This document shows positions 1 to 7,290 of a DNA stretch of 64,000 bases, in pieces. Position 1 is the stretch's first letter, and every line of letters starts with the position of its first letter. The notes under the pieces are model-generated. The model had not been told where the DNA came from and searched no databases. It was given only the letters and a program-made list of their open reading frames with translations. Source of the stretch: CAYVHU01 sp964451415 (GTDB taxonomy: Bacteria > Pseudomonadota > Alphaproteobacteria > Rhodospirillales > Magnetovibrionaceae); NCBI GenBank assembly GCA_964451415.1, contig CAYVHU010000005.1:122039-186038 (forward strand), written 5' to 3'. The translations under genes and the position numbers were made by a program.

Positions 1-2
1 CG

Positions 3-1097
3 CCGTTGACGCTAGCAAGTCTCTCTGGGATGCCGCCTCGTGAAGATTTGTTCACGTTGGATGATGAGCACAAAATGGGTCATATTGAGTTGTCGCGCCA
101 AAGCGATGTGGTGCTTGTCGCGCCGGCAACCGCCAATATTTTGGCAAAGATGACCGGGGGGCTCGCCGACGATCTGGCGACAACGCTTTTGCTGGCGACC
201 GACAAACCGGTGGTGGTTGCACCTGCCATGAATGTGCGCATGTGGGAACATGGCGCAACGCAGGCCAACGTGAAAACACTCCATGAACGCGGTGTCACGT
301 TTATTGGTCCGTGCGAAGGCGATATGGCGTGCGGGGAATGGGGGATGGGCCGCATGACGGAGCCGTGCGCAATCGTCCGGGCGTTGGATGCGTTTTTCGA
401 TGCCCGTGCGCCGCTTAAGGGGCTCAAGGCGATCGTCACCAGCGGGCCGACGTTCGAGCCCATTGATCCGGTGCGTTTCATCGCCAACCGTTCCAGCGGC
501 AAACAAGGCCATGCCATTGCGGCGGCCTTACGGGACTTGGGGGCACACGTCACTTTGATTTCCGGTCCCGTGGCCTTGCGTGATCCTCAGGGGGTTGAGA
601 CCGTTCATTGCGAAAGTGCCAATGACATGCGGGAGGCCGTGCAAGATGCGGGTCCGGTTGATATCTTCGTTGGCGTAGCCGCCGTTTCGGACTGGCGCGT
701 CGCCAGCCCTGCCACACAAAAGATTAAAAAAGGCCGTGTCGGTACGACGATGGAACTGCACTTGCGTGAGAATCCAGATATTTTGGCGGCGGTATCCCGG
801 CCCGGGCTTGAACGACCGCGCCTCGTGGTGGGATTTGCCGCCGAGACAGAGAACATCATAGACCAGGCGCGCGAAAAGCTGGCGCGAAAGGGCTGCGATT
901 GGATTATCGCAAACGATGTTTCCGCAAGTGCGGACACCTTTGGCAGTGATGAAAACGCCGTTCATCTGGTGAGCCGCCAAGGTGTGGAAGACTGGCCTCT
1001 TCAATCCAAGCGGGCGGTTGCGCGTCAACTTGGGGCGCGTATTGCAGAAGCCTTTAAACGTCCCTCGGGCGTATCGACACGCGACGTATGCGCATGA
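3..1097 (+). CDS. coaBC: Phosphopantothenoylcysteine decarboxylase / phosphopantothenate-cysteine ligase, 5' truncated
   Basis: Bifunctional coenzyme A biosynthesis enzyme: the CoaB half joins cysteine to 4'-phosphopantothenate and the CoaC half decarboxylates the product. The frame is open to the left edge, so roughly 40 N-terminal residues lie outside the window; an in-frame TTG at 6 is not the real start. Visible CoaC features are the conserved His in GHIELSR, the PAMNVRMW substrate clamp and the Cys-containing ACGEWGMGRM segment. The CoaB half starts near VTSGPTFEPIDPVRFI and has the RSSGKQG nucleotide-binding segment, the KIKKG lysines and a VGFAAET motif. It overlaps dut by 10 nt, the common dfp-dut order, so the two are probably co-transcribed. 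Confidence 0.95.
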   Translation, partial: PLTLASLSGMPPREDLFTLDDEHKMGHIELSRQSDVVLVAPATANILAKMTGGLADDLATTLLLATDKPVVVAPAMNVRMWEHGATQANVKTLHERGVTFIGPCEGDMACGEWGMGRMTEPCAIVRALDAFFDARAPLKGLKAIVTSGPTFEPIDPVRFIANRSSGKQGHAIAAALRDLGAHVTLISGPVALRDPQGVETVHCESANDMREAVQDAGPVDIFVGVAAVSDWRVASPATQKIKKGRVGTTMELHLRENPDILAAVSRPGLERPRLVVGFAAETENIIDQAREKLARKGCDWIIANDVSASADTFGSDENAVHLVSRQGVEDWPLQSKRAVARQLGARIAEAFKRPSGVSTRDVCA

Positions 1098-1576
1098 CCA
1101 TACAAAAAGAAAACACCACGGTCCTGTCCCTGGGCGTGAAACGCCTGCCCCACGGCGCCGATTTGGCGTTACCTGAATATGCGACGGCGGGTAGTGCGGG
1201 CATGGATCTGCTTGCCGCCCTGACAGAGCCGTATGTTTTGCACCCTGGCGAACGCACCTTGGTGCCCTGCGGGATCGCCATTGAACTGCCCATCGGTTTC
1301 GAGGCTCAGATACGTCCGCGTTCAGGTCTGGCTTTGAAACACGGTCTCAGCATTTTGAATGCGCCGGGCACCATTGATGCGGATTATCGAGGTGAAATCG
1401 GCGTGATCTTGATCAATCTGGGAACGGAGCCTTTCACCATCGAGCGCGCCATGCGCATAGCGCAGATGGTGGTTGCGCCGGTGACGGCGATCACGTGGCG
1501 CGAAACACGCGAGCTTGGCGTTTCGCGTCGTGGCGCGGGCGGGTTCGGCTCCACGGGAAGCATAAAGGTGCCATGA
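1088..1576 (+). CDS. dut: dUTP diphosphatase (dUTPase)
   Basis: Trimeric dUTPase that hydrolyses dUTP to dUMP and pyrophosphate, keeping uracil out of DNA and feeding thymidylate synthesis. The conserved motifs occur in order: GSAGMDLLA (motif I), RPRSGLALK (motif II), GTIDADYRGEI with the catalytic Asp and uracil hairpin (motif III), and the C-terminal glycine-rich RGAGGFGSTG lid (motif V). At 162 residues it is slightly longer than the usual 150, because of a short N-terminal extension. The start lies inside the coaBC end; a second ATG at 1094 could equally serve. Translation is probably coupled to coaBC. Confidence 0.95.
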   Translation: MRMTIQKENTTVLSLGVKRLPHGADLALPEYATAGSAGMDLLAALTEPYVLHPGERTLVPCGIAIELPIGFEAQIRPRSGLALKHGLSILNAPGTIDADYRGEIGVILINLGTEPFTIERAMRIAQMVVAPVTAITWRETRELGVSRRGAGGFGSTGSIKVP

Positions 1577-1593
1577 CGTGAGGATCATTTAAG

Positions 1594-2049
1594 ATGTTGC
1601 GATTATCGAAAAAAATGTTGTTTGCCATCGAAGCGGTTCTGGATATTGCCTATCATGCGGGCAGTGAGCCGGTTCAAAGTCGGGAGATCACACGGCGACA
1701 GGAGATTCCGCGGCGCTATCTGGAGCAGGCCCTTCAACAGTTGGTGCGCGAGAACATTTTGATTGGCGTGCGCGGCCCGCGCGGGGGCTATCGTCTGGCG
1801 CGCGAAAGGCGGCGGATATCCATCGGCGATATTGTGCGTGCGGTGCGCCAAATGGAAACGTCCGATGATCCGCTTCAAGATACCAAAGGTTCGGAGTTGG
1901 GAATAAAGGTGGTCCGTCCGTTGTGGCTGGACATGCAAGAACAAGCTATGAAACAATTGGATGGTGTTACGATTAACGATATGTGTACGCGGGCGCATGA
2001 GGCGCATATTGAAAGCGAAGGCCGTAAGAACTTGGACTTCACCATTTAA
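1594..2049 (+). CDS. Rrf2-family transcriptional regulator (CymR-like by context)
   Basis: Winged helix-turn-helix regulator of 151 residues. The N-terminal part has the Rrf2 pattern: LSKKMLFAIEAVLDIA helix, SREITRRQEIPRRYLEQALQ recognition region, and the GVRGPRGGYRLAR wing. Unlike IscR and NsrR it lacks the three-cysteine Fe-S ligand set; only one Cys is visible, near residue 130 (NDMC). That resembles CymR-type Rrf2 proteins, which sense cysteine status through protein partners such as CysK. The next gene is cysK, and a 16-bp perfect inverted repeat lies between them, so local control of cysteine synthesis is a reasonable inference. The specific regulon is unknown. Confidence 0.85.
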   Translation: MLRLSKKMLFAIEAVLDIAYHAGSEPVQSREITRRQEIPRRYLEQALQQLVRENILIGVRGPRGGYRLARERRRISIGDIVRAVRQMETSDDPLQDTKGSELGIKVVRPLWLDMQEQAMKQLDGVTINDMCTRAHEAHIESEGRKNLDFTI

Positions 2050-2054
2050 GAAAT

Positions 2055-2097
2055 AAGATCATTTGCGTGACCCATTTTGGATCACGCAAATGATCTT
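2055..2097. promoter_or_regulatory. Perfect 16-bp inverted repeat between the Rrf2 gene and cysK
   Basis: Arms AAGATCATTTGCGTGA (2055-2070) and its exact complement (2082-2097) flank an 11-nt spacer. No T-run follows on either strand, so it does not look like a simple terminator. It may be an operator for the adjacent Rrf2 regulator or an mRNA hairpin separating the two genes. Confidence 0.6.
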
Positions 2098-2136
2098 GAA
2101 ATCTGCCTGAGGCATTAAGAAAGGATTCTTCACGCC

Positions 2137-3105
2137 ATGAACCAGCACGCTAAATCGCAATTTCGCGGACATGTCTATGAAAGCATCCTCGATACCATCG
2201 GTGCGACGCCCTTGGTGAAACTCTCGCGTCTGGCCACAGCCGAAGGGGTTAAGGCCACCCTTTTGGGAAAGTGCGAATTTTTCAATCCCCTGGCCAGCGT
2301 CAAGGACCGCATTGGTCTGGCGATGATCGAAGCCGCTGAGAGTGATGGAAGTTTAAAGCCCGGGGCTACCGTGGTCGAGGCGACATCCGGAAATACGGGC
2401 ATTGCGCTGGCTTTCGTCTGTGCGGCAAAAGGGTATCATTTAATCCTTACGATGCCTGAAAGCATGTCTGTGGAACGGCGTAAAATGTTGGCGTTTCTGG
2501 GTGCGGAACTGGTGCTGACTCCGGCGGCTCAAGGGATGAAGGGCGCGATCGACCAGGCGACGGATTTGGCGCAGCGTGAGAATTTCGTGATGCTGCAACA
2601 ATTTGACAATCCGGCCAATCCGGCGATCCACCGAGATACCACGGCGGAAGAAATCTGGGAAGACACCCACGGTGAAGTCGATATCGTGGTCAGCGGCGTC
2701 GGTACGGGGGGCACGTTAAGTGGTGTCGGTCAGGTGTTGAAGGAACGCAAAGCCTCGGTGAAAATGATCGCGGTCGAACCCGAAGACAGCCCGGTGCTAT
2801 CCGGCGGTGTGCCCGGAGCGCATAAAATTCAGGGCATTGGCGCGGGCTTTGTGCCGAAGGTTCTGGACACGAATTTGATTGATGAAATCGTCCAGATCGG
2901 GAATGAGACGGCGTTTTCCACCTCGCGCAAAGCGGCACGATTGGAAGGTCTGCCGGTGGGCATTTCATCCGGCGCCGCGCTCGCCACCGCGATCGAAATC
3001 GGCCAGCGCCCAGACATGGACGGCAAGGTTATTGTCGTTATCTTGCCGTCTTTTGCAGAACGTTATCTCTCGACACCGTTGTTCGAAGGCCTTTCTCAAG
3101 AGTAA
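2137..3105 (+). CDS. cysK: Cysteine synthase A (O-acetylserine sulfhydrylase)
   Basis: PLP enzyme that makes L-cysteine from O-acetylserine and sulfide. At 322 residues it has normal CysK length. Visible motifs are NPLASVKDRIG with the PLP lysine (near residue 50), the substrate loop ATSGNTGIALAF (near 85), the glycine-rich phosphate cradle SGVGTGGTLSGVG (near 185) and GISSGAAL near the C-terminus. An AAAGGA Shine-Dalgarno lies about 11 nt before the ATG. It sits behind an Rrf2 regulator and ahead of an E1-like and a DsrE-like gene, which suggests a local sulfur-assimilation or sulfur-transfer unit. Confidence 0.93.
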   Translation: MNQHAKSQFRGHVYESILDTIGATPLVKLSRLATAEGVKATLLGKCEFFNPLASVKDRIGLAMIEAAESDGSLKPGATVVEATSGNTGIALAFVCAAKGYHLILTMPESMSVERRKMLAFLGAELVLTPAAQGMKGAIDQATDLAQRENFVMLQQFDNPANPAIHRDTTAEEIWEDTHGEVDIVVSGVGTGGTLSGVGQVLKERKASVKMIAVEPEDSPVLSGGVPGAHKIQGIGAGFVPKVLDTNLIDEIVQIGNETAFSTSRKAARLEGLPVGISSGAALATAIEIGQRPDMDGKVIVVILPSFAERYLSTPLFEGLSQE

Positions 3106-3152
3106 GCTTCAAATCGTCGTCTTTTGATTCGAGAACGCTTGTTCAGGACACG

Positions 3153-3980
3153 GTGCACGCATTCATGGTATTTGATTTCAGTGAAGAGCAGGTTCTTCGG
3201 TATGCTCGCCATATTTTGTTGCCCCAGGTGGGTGGTGCCGGGCAGCAAAAACTGTTGCGCGCGCGTGTTCTGGTGATCGGGGCCGGCGGGTTGGGTGCGC
3301 CTTTGTTGATGTATCTGGCCGCCGCCGGCGTTGGCGTGATCGGGATTGTCGATGATGACGATGTGGAACTGTCCAATTTACAGCGTCAGATCGTGCACAC
3401 CACGCAAGCCGTCGGCGAGGCCAAGGTTGAAAGCGCTGCGCGGATGCTCGCGGCGCTCAACACCGATGTCAAAGTCGAAGTCCACAAGGTTCGTTTCGTG
3501 GCCGACAACGCCCTTGATCTGATGGCTCGCTATGATTTTGTTGCGGACGGTTCGGACAACTTCGCCACCCGTTTTTTGGTGAATGATGCGGCTTATTTTG
3601 CACGCCGCCCCTTGGTCAGCGGGGCGATTTCACGTTTTGACGGTCAGGTGGCGACATTTAAAAATTTTCCCGGCGGCGACGTTGCGGGGGCATGTTATCG
3701 CTGCATTTATCGTCAACCCCCGCCTTCGGGACAGATCCCCAGCTGTTCGCAGGCGGGCGTTCTGGGCGCGTTATGCGGTACGGTCGGCTCCCTTCAGGCG
3801 ACGGAAATCCTCAAGGAAATTCTTGGAATCGGCGAGAGTCTTTCTGGAGCCTTGTTGGTTTACGATGCCCTGGCCACGCAATTTCGCCGTATCAAAGTCA
3901 AACGCGATCCGGGTTGCCCGCTGTGCGGGGAACATCCCACCATCACGGATCTCTCCATTCATCAGCACCAAGCGGAGTAA
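3153..3980 (+). CDS. ThiF/MoeB/HesA-family E1-like adenylyltransferase
   Basis: Ubiquitin-activating-like enzyme that adenylates the C-terminal glycine of a small sulfur-carrier protein (MoaD, ThiS or CysO type). Visible features are the nucleotide loop VIGAGGLGAPL (near residue 38), DDDDVELSNLQRQ, DGSDNFATRFLVND, and the two CxxC zinc pairs, CYRC near residue 183 and CPLC near 256. There is no C-terminal rhodanese domain, so it is MoeB/ThiF-like rather than MoeZ-like. GTG at 3153 follows an AGGA by 4 nt; ATG at 3165 is an alternative. No carrier gene is seen in the window. Its position after cysK recalls carrier-dependent cysteine synthesis in actinobacteria, but molybdopterin or thiamine synthesis is equally possible. 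Confidence 0.88.
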   Translation: MHAFMVFDFSEEQVLRYARHILLPQVGGAGQQKLLRARVLVIGAGGLGAPLLMYLAAAGVGVIGIVDDDDVELSNLQRQIVHTTQAVGEAKVESAARMLAALNTDVKVEVHKVRFVADNALDLMARYDFVADGSDNFATRFLVNDAAYFARRPLVSGAISRFDGQVATFKNFPGGDVAGACYRCIYRQPPPSGQIPSCSQAGVLGALCGTVGSLQATEILKEILGIGESLSGALLVYDALATQFRRIKVKRDPGCPLCGEHPTITDLSIHQHQAE

Positions 3981-3986
3981 TCAGCC

Positions 3987-4439
3987 ATGGCCGAAGTCAT
4001 GAACCCCAACCGTCCGGACAAGCTGTCCATCGTCGTTTTTTCCGGTCAGTTCGACAAAATTCATTATGCCCTGGTCATGGCGTCCGGCGCCGCCGCCATA
4101 GATACAAAGGTAACGTTGTTTTTCACCATGGAAGGTGTCCGTTCCATCCTCAGCCCCGATCTGGACGGTTTAGGCTCTTGGTCGGCGCAAAGCACGACTT
4201 TGTGTCTGGAAACCGGTGCGGACATGGACGAGAATTTCAAGGCGCGCGGCGTTGCGGATTTCGAGACGCTTCTTCTTGCGTGCCGCGATCTGGGGGTGCG
4301 TTTTATGGTTTGCGAAATGGGTCTGAAAGCCATGGATTTATCGCGCGAAGCCATTCGTAACGATCTGACGGTTGAATTGGGCGGTGTGGTCACCTTTTTG
4401 AACGATGCGTCGAAAGATGGCAGCGTTTTGTTTATTTGA
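3987..4439 (+). CDS. DsrE/DsrF-like family protein
   Basis: Small soluble protein of 150 residues. The opening SIVVFSGQFDKIHYALVMASGAAA strand-loop-helix and the later VRFMVCEMGLKAM segment with a conserved Cys match the DsrE/DsrF-like fold, whose members carry persulfide sulfur or act as structural partners in sulfur relay. A second Cys (LLACRDLG) lies 11 residues before it. The gene begins 6 nt after the E1-like gene, so the two are almost certainly co-transcribed and may take part in the same sulfur-transfer process. The substrate and partner cannot be told from sequence. Confidence 0.8.
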   Translation: MAEVMNPNRPDKLSIVVFSGQFDKIHYALVMASGAAAIDTKVTLFFTMEGVRSILSPDLDGLGSWSAQSTTLCLETGADMDENFKARGVADFETLLLACRDLGVRFMVCEMGLKAMDLSREAIRNDLTVELGGVVTFLNDASKDGSVLFI

Positions 4440-4441
4440 CC

Positions 4442-5419
4442 TCATAAATCCACGAGTACCCGGTCGGGCGCGCTGTGCCCGTCAAGGAACGCGCGGATGT
4501 TGATCAGCACTTTTTCACCCATGTCGGTGCGCCCTTCCCAGGTGGCCGAGCCCATGTGTGGTAACAAGGTGACGTTGTGCAAGTCGAGAAGTTTCGGGTT
4601 GATGGCAGGCTCGTTCTCGTACACGTCAAGGCCGGCGCCGGCGATATCTCCGTTCTTCAGCAATTCGACCAAGGCGCTTTCGTCAATGATTTCACCGCGT
4701 GCGGTATTGACGATGTAGGCGTGTTTCTGGATCAGACGCAGCCGGCGTGCTGACAGCAGGTGATAGGTCGCCGGCGTGTGCGGGCAATTGACTGAAATGA
4801 TGTCCATGCGCGCCAGCATTTGGTCGAGGCTTTCCCAGTACGTCGCTTCCAGCTCTTGTTCCACGTCGGGGTGTACGCGTTCACGGTTGTGGTAATGAAT
4901 GGACAGGCCGAACCCTTTGGCGCGTTTTGCCAAGGCGCGCCCGATGCGCCCCATGCCGACGATGCCAAGCCGTTTGCCGTGAATGCGGTGGCCCAACATC
5001 CAGGTTGGCGACCATCCTTTGAATTTTCCGGCGCGCAGCGCTTTTTCGCCTTCAACAAGGCGTCTCGGCACGGCCAGGATCAACGCCATCACCATATCGG
5101 CGGTATCTTCCGTCAGAACGTCGGGTGTATTGGTCACCGCGATGCGTCGTTTGCGCGCTTCGGCAAGATTGATGTGGTCCACGCCCGCGCCGTAATTGGC
5201 GATCAGACGAAGATTTTCGCCGGCCGCACTCAGGATGTCGGCATTGATGTCGTCGGTTACCGTCGGCACCAGCACGTCGCAACTTCGAACGGCCTGCGCC
5301 AATTCATCTTGCGTCATGGGCGTATCGCTCAGGTTTAACTGTGCATCGAATAATTCCATCATCCGCGTTTCCACGGCGCCCGGCAGTTTGCGCGTGACTA
5401 GAACTTTGGGTTTGTTCAT
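4442..5419 (-). CDS. D-2-hydroxyacid dehydrogenase (D-glycerate dehydrogenase / glyoxylate-hydroxypyruvate reductase type)
   Basis: NAD(P)-dependent enzyme of the D-isomer 2-hydroxyacid dehydrogenase family, 325 residues. The substrate domain carries NYGAGVDHINL (near 78), the nucleotide fold has GIVGMGRIGRALAKR (near 153), and the catalytic set is present: Arg in NTARGEII (near 238), Glu in YENEP (near 267) and His in LPHMGS (near 286). The sequence is closest in feel to GyaR/GhrB-type glyoxylate and hydroxypyruvate reductases; substrate choice is inferred. It ends 2 nt from the convergent DsrE-like gene. Its mRNA leader (5420-5593) has strong stem potential that could control translation. 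Confidence 0.88.
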   Translation of the reverse strand: MNKPKVLVTRKLPGAVETRMMELFDAQLNLSDTPMTQDELAQAVRSCDVLVPTVTDDINADILSAAGENLRLIANYGAGVDHINLAEARKRRIAVTNTPDVLTEDTADMVMALILAVPRRLVEGEKALRAGKFKGWSPTWMLGHRIHGKRLGIVGMGRIGRALAKRAKGFGLSIHYHNRERVHPDVEQELEATYWESLDQMLARMDIISVNCPHTPATYHLLSARRLRLIQKHAYIVNTARGEIIDESALVELLKNGDIAGAGLDVYENEPAINPKLLDLHNVTLLPHMGSATWEGRTDMGEKVLINIRAFLDGHSAPDRVLVDL

Positions 5420-5428
5420 CTAAGCCTG

Positions 5429-5496
5429 CCCCTTCGGGGTCTTTGGTTTGTGGACAAATTGGTTTTGAACCGTTCCGGTTTCCCAAAGACGGCCCC
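5429..5496 (-). promoter_or_regulatory. Candidate riboswitch-like leader: three-way junction plus SD-sequestering hairpin
   Basis: Read on the minus strand, GTCTTTGG (5490-5483) pairs perfectly with CCAAAGAC (5446-5439), extendable by GGGG/CCCC. Inside are two hairpins, AACCG-GAA-CGGTT and TTTG-TCCA-CAAA, giving a compact three-way junction of about 60 nt. The CCCC at 5439-5436 that can extend the closing stem can instead form CCCC-GAA-GGGG with 5432-5429, and that GGGG is the best Shine-Dalgarno candidate 9 nt before the dehydrogenase ATG. Junction closure would therefore free the ribosome site. This is an inference from pairing only; no known riboswitch class was recognised. Confidence 0.5.
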
Positions 5497-5498
5497 AT

Positions 5499-5593
5499 GC
5501 TCCCCTCCCCCAGGAGGTCCCGCACGGTACAAATGGGTTAACAGCAAAGCGCGGGCCTGTCCAGAGCCGCACGTCCTTTGTTGGGGAGGGGAC
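5499..5593. other. Long stem-loop upstream of the dehydrogenase leader (possible structured RNA)
   Basis: CTCCCCTCCCC-type sequence at 5499-5511 pairs with GGGGAGGGGAC at 5583-5593, closing about 95 nt. Within it AGGA/TCCT and GGTCCCGC/GCGGGCC can also pair. On the minus strand this would be the first part of the dehydrogenase leader, with a TATACA -10-like hexamer at 5601-5596 just before it. It could also be an independent small RNA on either strand; it lacks the conserved apical motif of SRP RNA. Confidence 0.4.
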
Positions 5594-5863
5594 TTTGTAT
5601 AGATTTTACCTCTTGATAAGTAGACAAAAGCCTTTCCCTCCAAAGCACATCTTTGCGTCGCGTTGGTGCAGCGCCATGCGGAGCGTCCCCAGGACCGCGA
5701 TCTTACGAACGTCCTTAAACAATGTTCAGTCCGGGGGGCATGGAGGTCGCCAAAGTCGTGGGCGACAAGGTGCGTGAATTTTATCTTGCCCGTGGTTGAC
5801 CGGACGCGCGCCGCGACTTCTAATGGACACATTCCGTTTAGTTTGTCATGAAGGATTCGCATC
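5594..5863. other. Non-coding region before the SH3-domain gene
   Basis: No convincing gene. GGAGGG (near 5585) can pair with CCCTCC (5637-5642), and CTTTGT with ACAAAAG inside that loop. A 19-codon reading frame starting at ATG 5740 reads like protein but is too short to call. Promoters for the divergent genes on both sides are expected here; only a weak TATACA hexamer for the minus strand was noted. Confidence 0.5.
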
Positions 5864-6391
5864 ATGCGTCCAGCGTGCACCCTTATTTCAACGCTCGTGG
5901 TGATCGCCATGAGTTTCGGCGTTATCGTTTTGGGTGTCGTCCCCACACCGGCGCGCGCGCAGGTTTCGGGGTCCGGTCTGCCATTGCCGCGTTTCATCAG
6001 TCTGCGCGCCGGAGAAGTCAATTTGCGGACCGGTCCTGGCGTGCAATATCCCGTGAAATGGGTTTACCGGAAGTCCGGACTGCCGCTGGAAGTTATTGCC
6101 GAATATAAAACGTGGCGAAAGGTGCGCGATTGGGAGGGCGACCAAGGCTGGATACATCAGGCCATGTTGAGTGCCACGCGCACCATCATTGTGACGGGAA
6201 CGATGCGGACGTTGGTTGCCAAGGATGACCCTCAATCCCGTCCCGTCGCTCGCCTCAGCGCGAACGTGACGGGGCTCCTTTTGGAGTGCCCTCAGGGTGC
6301 GGCTTTTTGCCGGATTGAAGTCGAAGGTTTTGAGGGCTGGCTTCCGCGCACGGATTTTTGGGGCGTTCTTAAGGGAGAGACTGTCAAATAA
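5864..6391 (+). CDS. Exported SH3-domain protein
   Basis: Protein of 175 residues with an N-terminal signal sequence: a hydrophobic stretch of about 20 residues (VVIAMSFGVIVLGVV) ending in PARAQ, a likely signal peptidase I site. The mature part holds two bacterial SH3-like segments. The first begins at ISLRAGEVNLRTGPG (near residue 48) and the second at TLVAKDDPQSRPVARL (near 117). Such proteins bind cell wall or act as periplasmic scaffolds; no catalytic residues are visible. The start codon ATG 5864 precedes the signal peptide directly. Confidence 0.82.
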   Translation: MRPACTLISTLVVIAMSFGVIVLGVVPTPARAQVSGSGLPLPRFISLRAGEVNLRTGPGVQYPVKWVYRKSGLPLEVIAEYKTWRKVRDWEGDQGWIHQAMLSATRTIIVTGTMRTLVAKDDPQSRPVARLSANVTGLLLECPQGAAFCRIEVEGFEGWLPRTDFWGVLKGETVK

Positions 6392-6676
6392 GTTTAATTT
6401 ACTTTTTATATAGATACATAATAATTTTTTATGATTATATAACACATTGATTCTATTGGAATATCTGTTGTGGTTCAAAAACCAGCACCCCAAACCATGG
6501 CAACGCGAACAGACCCCGCGCCATCGGGCAAAATTTCAGGCATGACTTCCCGCCCTGAGGTGTTTTCCTGACTCAGGCGGTACGCACACTATTTATGGGA
6601 AGAGGCCTAAGCATTTCATAAAGTCGAATTCAACATAGAATGATACGATGTCAAAATGATATGTTATGCCTCGATA
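6392..6676. other. AT-rich intergenic segment between convergent genes
   Basis: About 90 nt from 6392 are strikingly AT-rich compared with the surrounding GC-rich coding DNA; the rest is of ordinary composition. No ORF or clear intrinsic terminator is seen. It probably contains transcript ends of the SH3 and DUF3501 genes. Confidence 0.5.
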
Positions 6677-7270
6677 TCAGTCTAGGTCGTCCGCTAATGC
6701 GGCGCGTACCGTTTTGGAAATTGGTGCCGCGTGTGCATAAAATTCATGGCCAATGCCGAGGATTGCCTTGGTTTTCGGCATTTTAAATTTATTCGCCTGG
6801 ATGTCGGTGAAGGGAAAATGCAAAAATTGCACGCTTGAGGCTTTGCCCGTGGCCGAGGTGCGATCCACATCGGCTTCGGGAATTCCCGTGATCGTTTCGC
6901 CATCGAAGCGCAATGTTAACGTATTCTCAACCCCACCCAGGTGGGCGAGAAACGCCTGGCGGCGTTCAGCGTCCTCAATTTCAAACATTAACGTGCACAC
7001 CAGTTTCCGACCTGAGGGGATGAGCGGGTTGTAGGCACGTAATTCGGCTTGGAGCTGTTCTTCCCCGCCTTTTTCGATGTGTAACATTTCTTGTATCTGG
7101 TGCGAGACGGTCGCAAAGTTTTCAAAGTAGGCAGTGGCGTCCGGGCCAATGTGCACGCGGCGGTTTTTTTTGATTTCGAGCATTGCCTTGCGGCGCGCCG
7201 GCCGAATTTTTGCGTACTCCTTCTCATCCAATATATCGTCGGGCGTGATCATGTGGGAATTCAAGGGCAT
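6677..7270 (-). CDS. DUF3501 family protein
   Basis: Soluble protein of 197 residues with the family-typical N-terminus ITPDDILDEKEYAKIRPARR, followed by ENFATVSHQIQEMLHIEKG and the PSGRKLVCTLMFEIED region. The start was set at ATG 7270, behind an AAGGA ribosome site, rather than further upstream in the previous gene. DUF3501 has no assigned activity, but it is repeatedly found next to a rubrerythrin and a GlpC/HdrD-like Fe-S protein, as here. Its location as the last gene of that set suggests a role in peroxide or iron-linked electron transfer; this is context inference only. Confidence 0.88.
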   Translation of the reverse strand: MPLNSHMITPDDILDEKEYAKIRPARRKAMLEIKKNRRVHIGPDATAYFENFATVSHQIQEMLHIEKGGEEQLQAELRAYNPLIPSGRKLVCTLMFEIEDAERRQAFLAHLGGVENTLTLRFDGETITGIPEADVDRTSATGKASSVQFLHFPFTDIQANKFKMPKTKAILGIGHEFYAHAAPISKTVRAALADDLD

Positions 7271-7290
7271 TTTGATTTCCTTATTTGCAC

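Noticed and set aside
5540..5740. Resemblance of + strand blocks to 6S RNA (GGGCC-GTCC-AGCCG and TTGGTG-like segments)
   Set aside because: Spacing differs greatly from known 6S RNA and no closed long hairpin with a central bubble could be built; kept only as a question.
5740..5799. A 19-codon ORF (ATG 5740) with protein-like composition
   Set aside because: Too short, no clear SD distance and no supporting context.
5416..6021. A 201-codon minus-strand frame across the dehydrogenase leader
   Set aside because: It covers the structured leader and the SH3 gene in antisense, with unlikely composition (Arg/Thr/Cys-rich).
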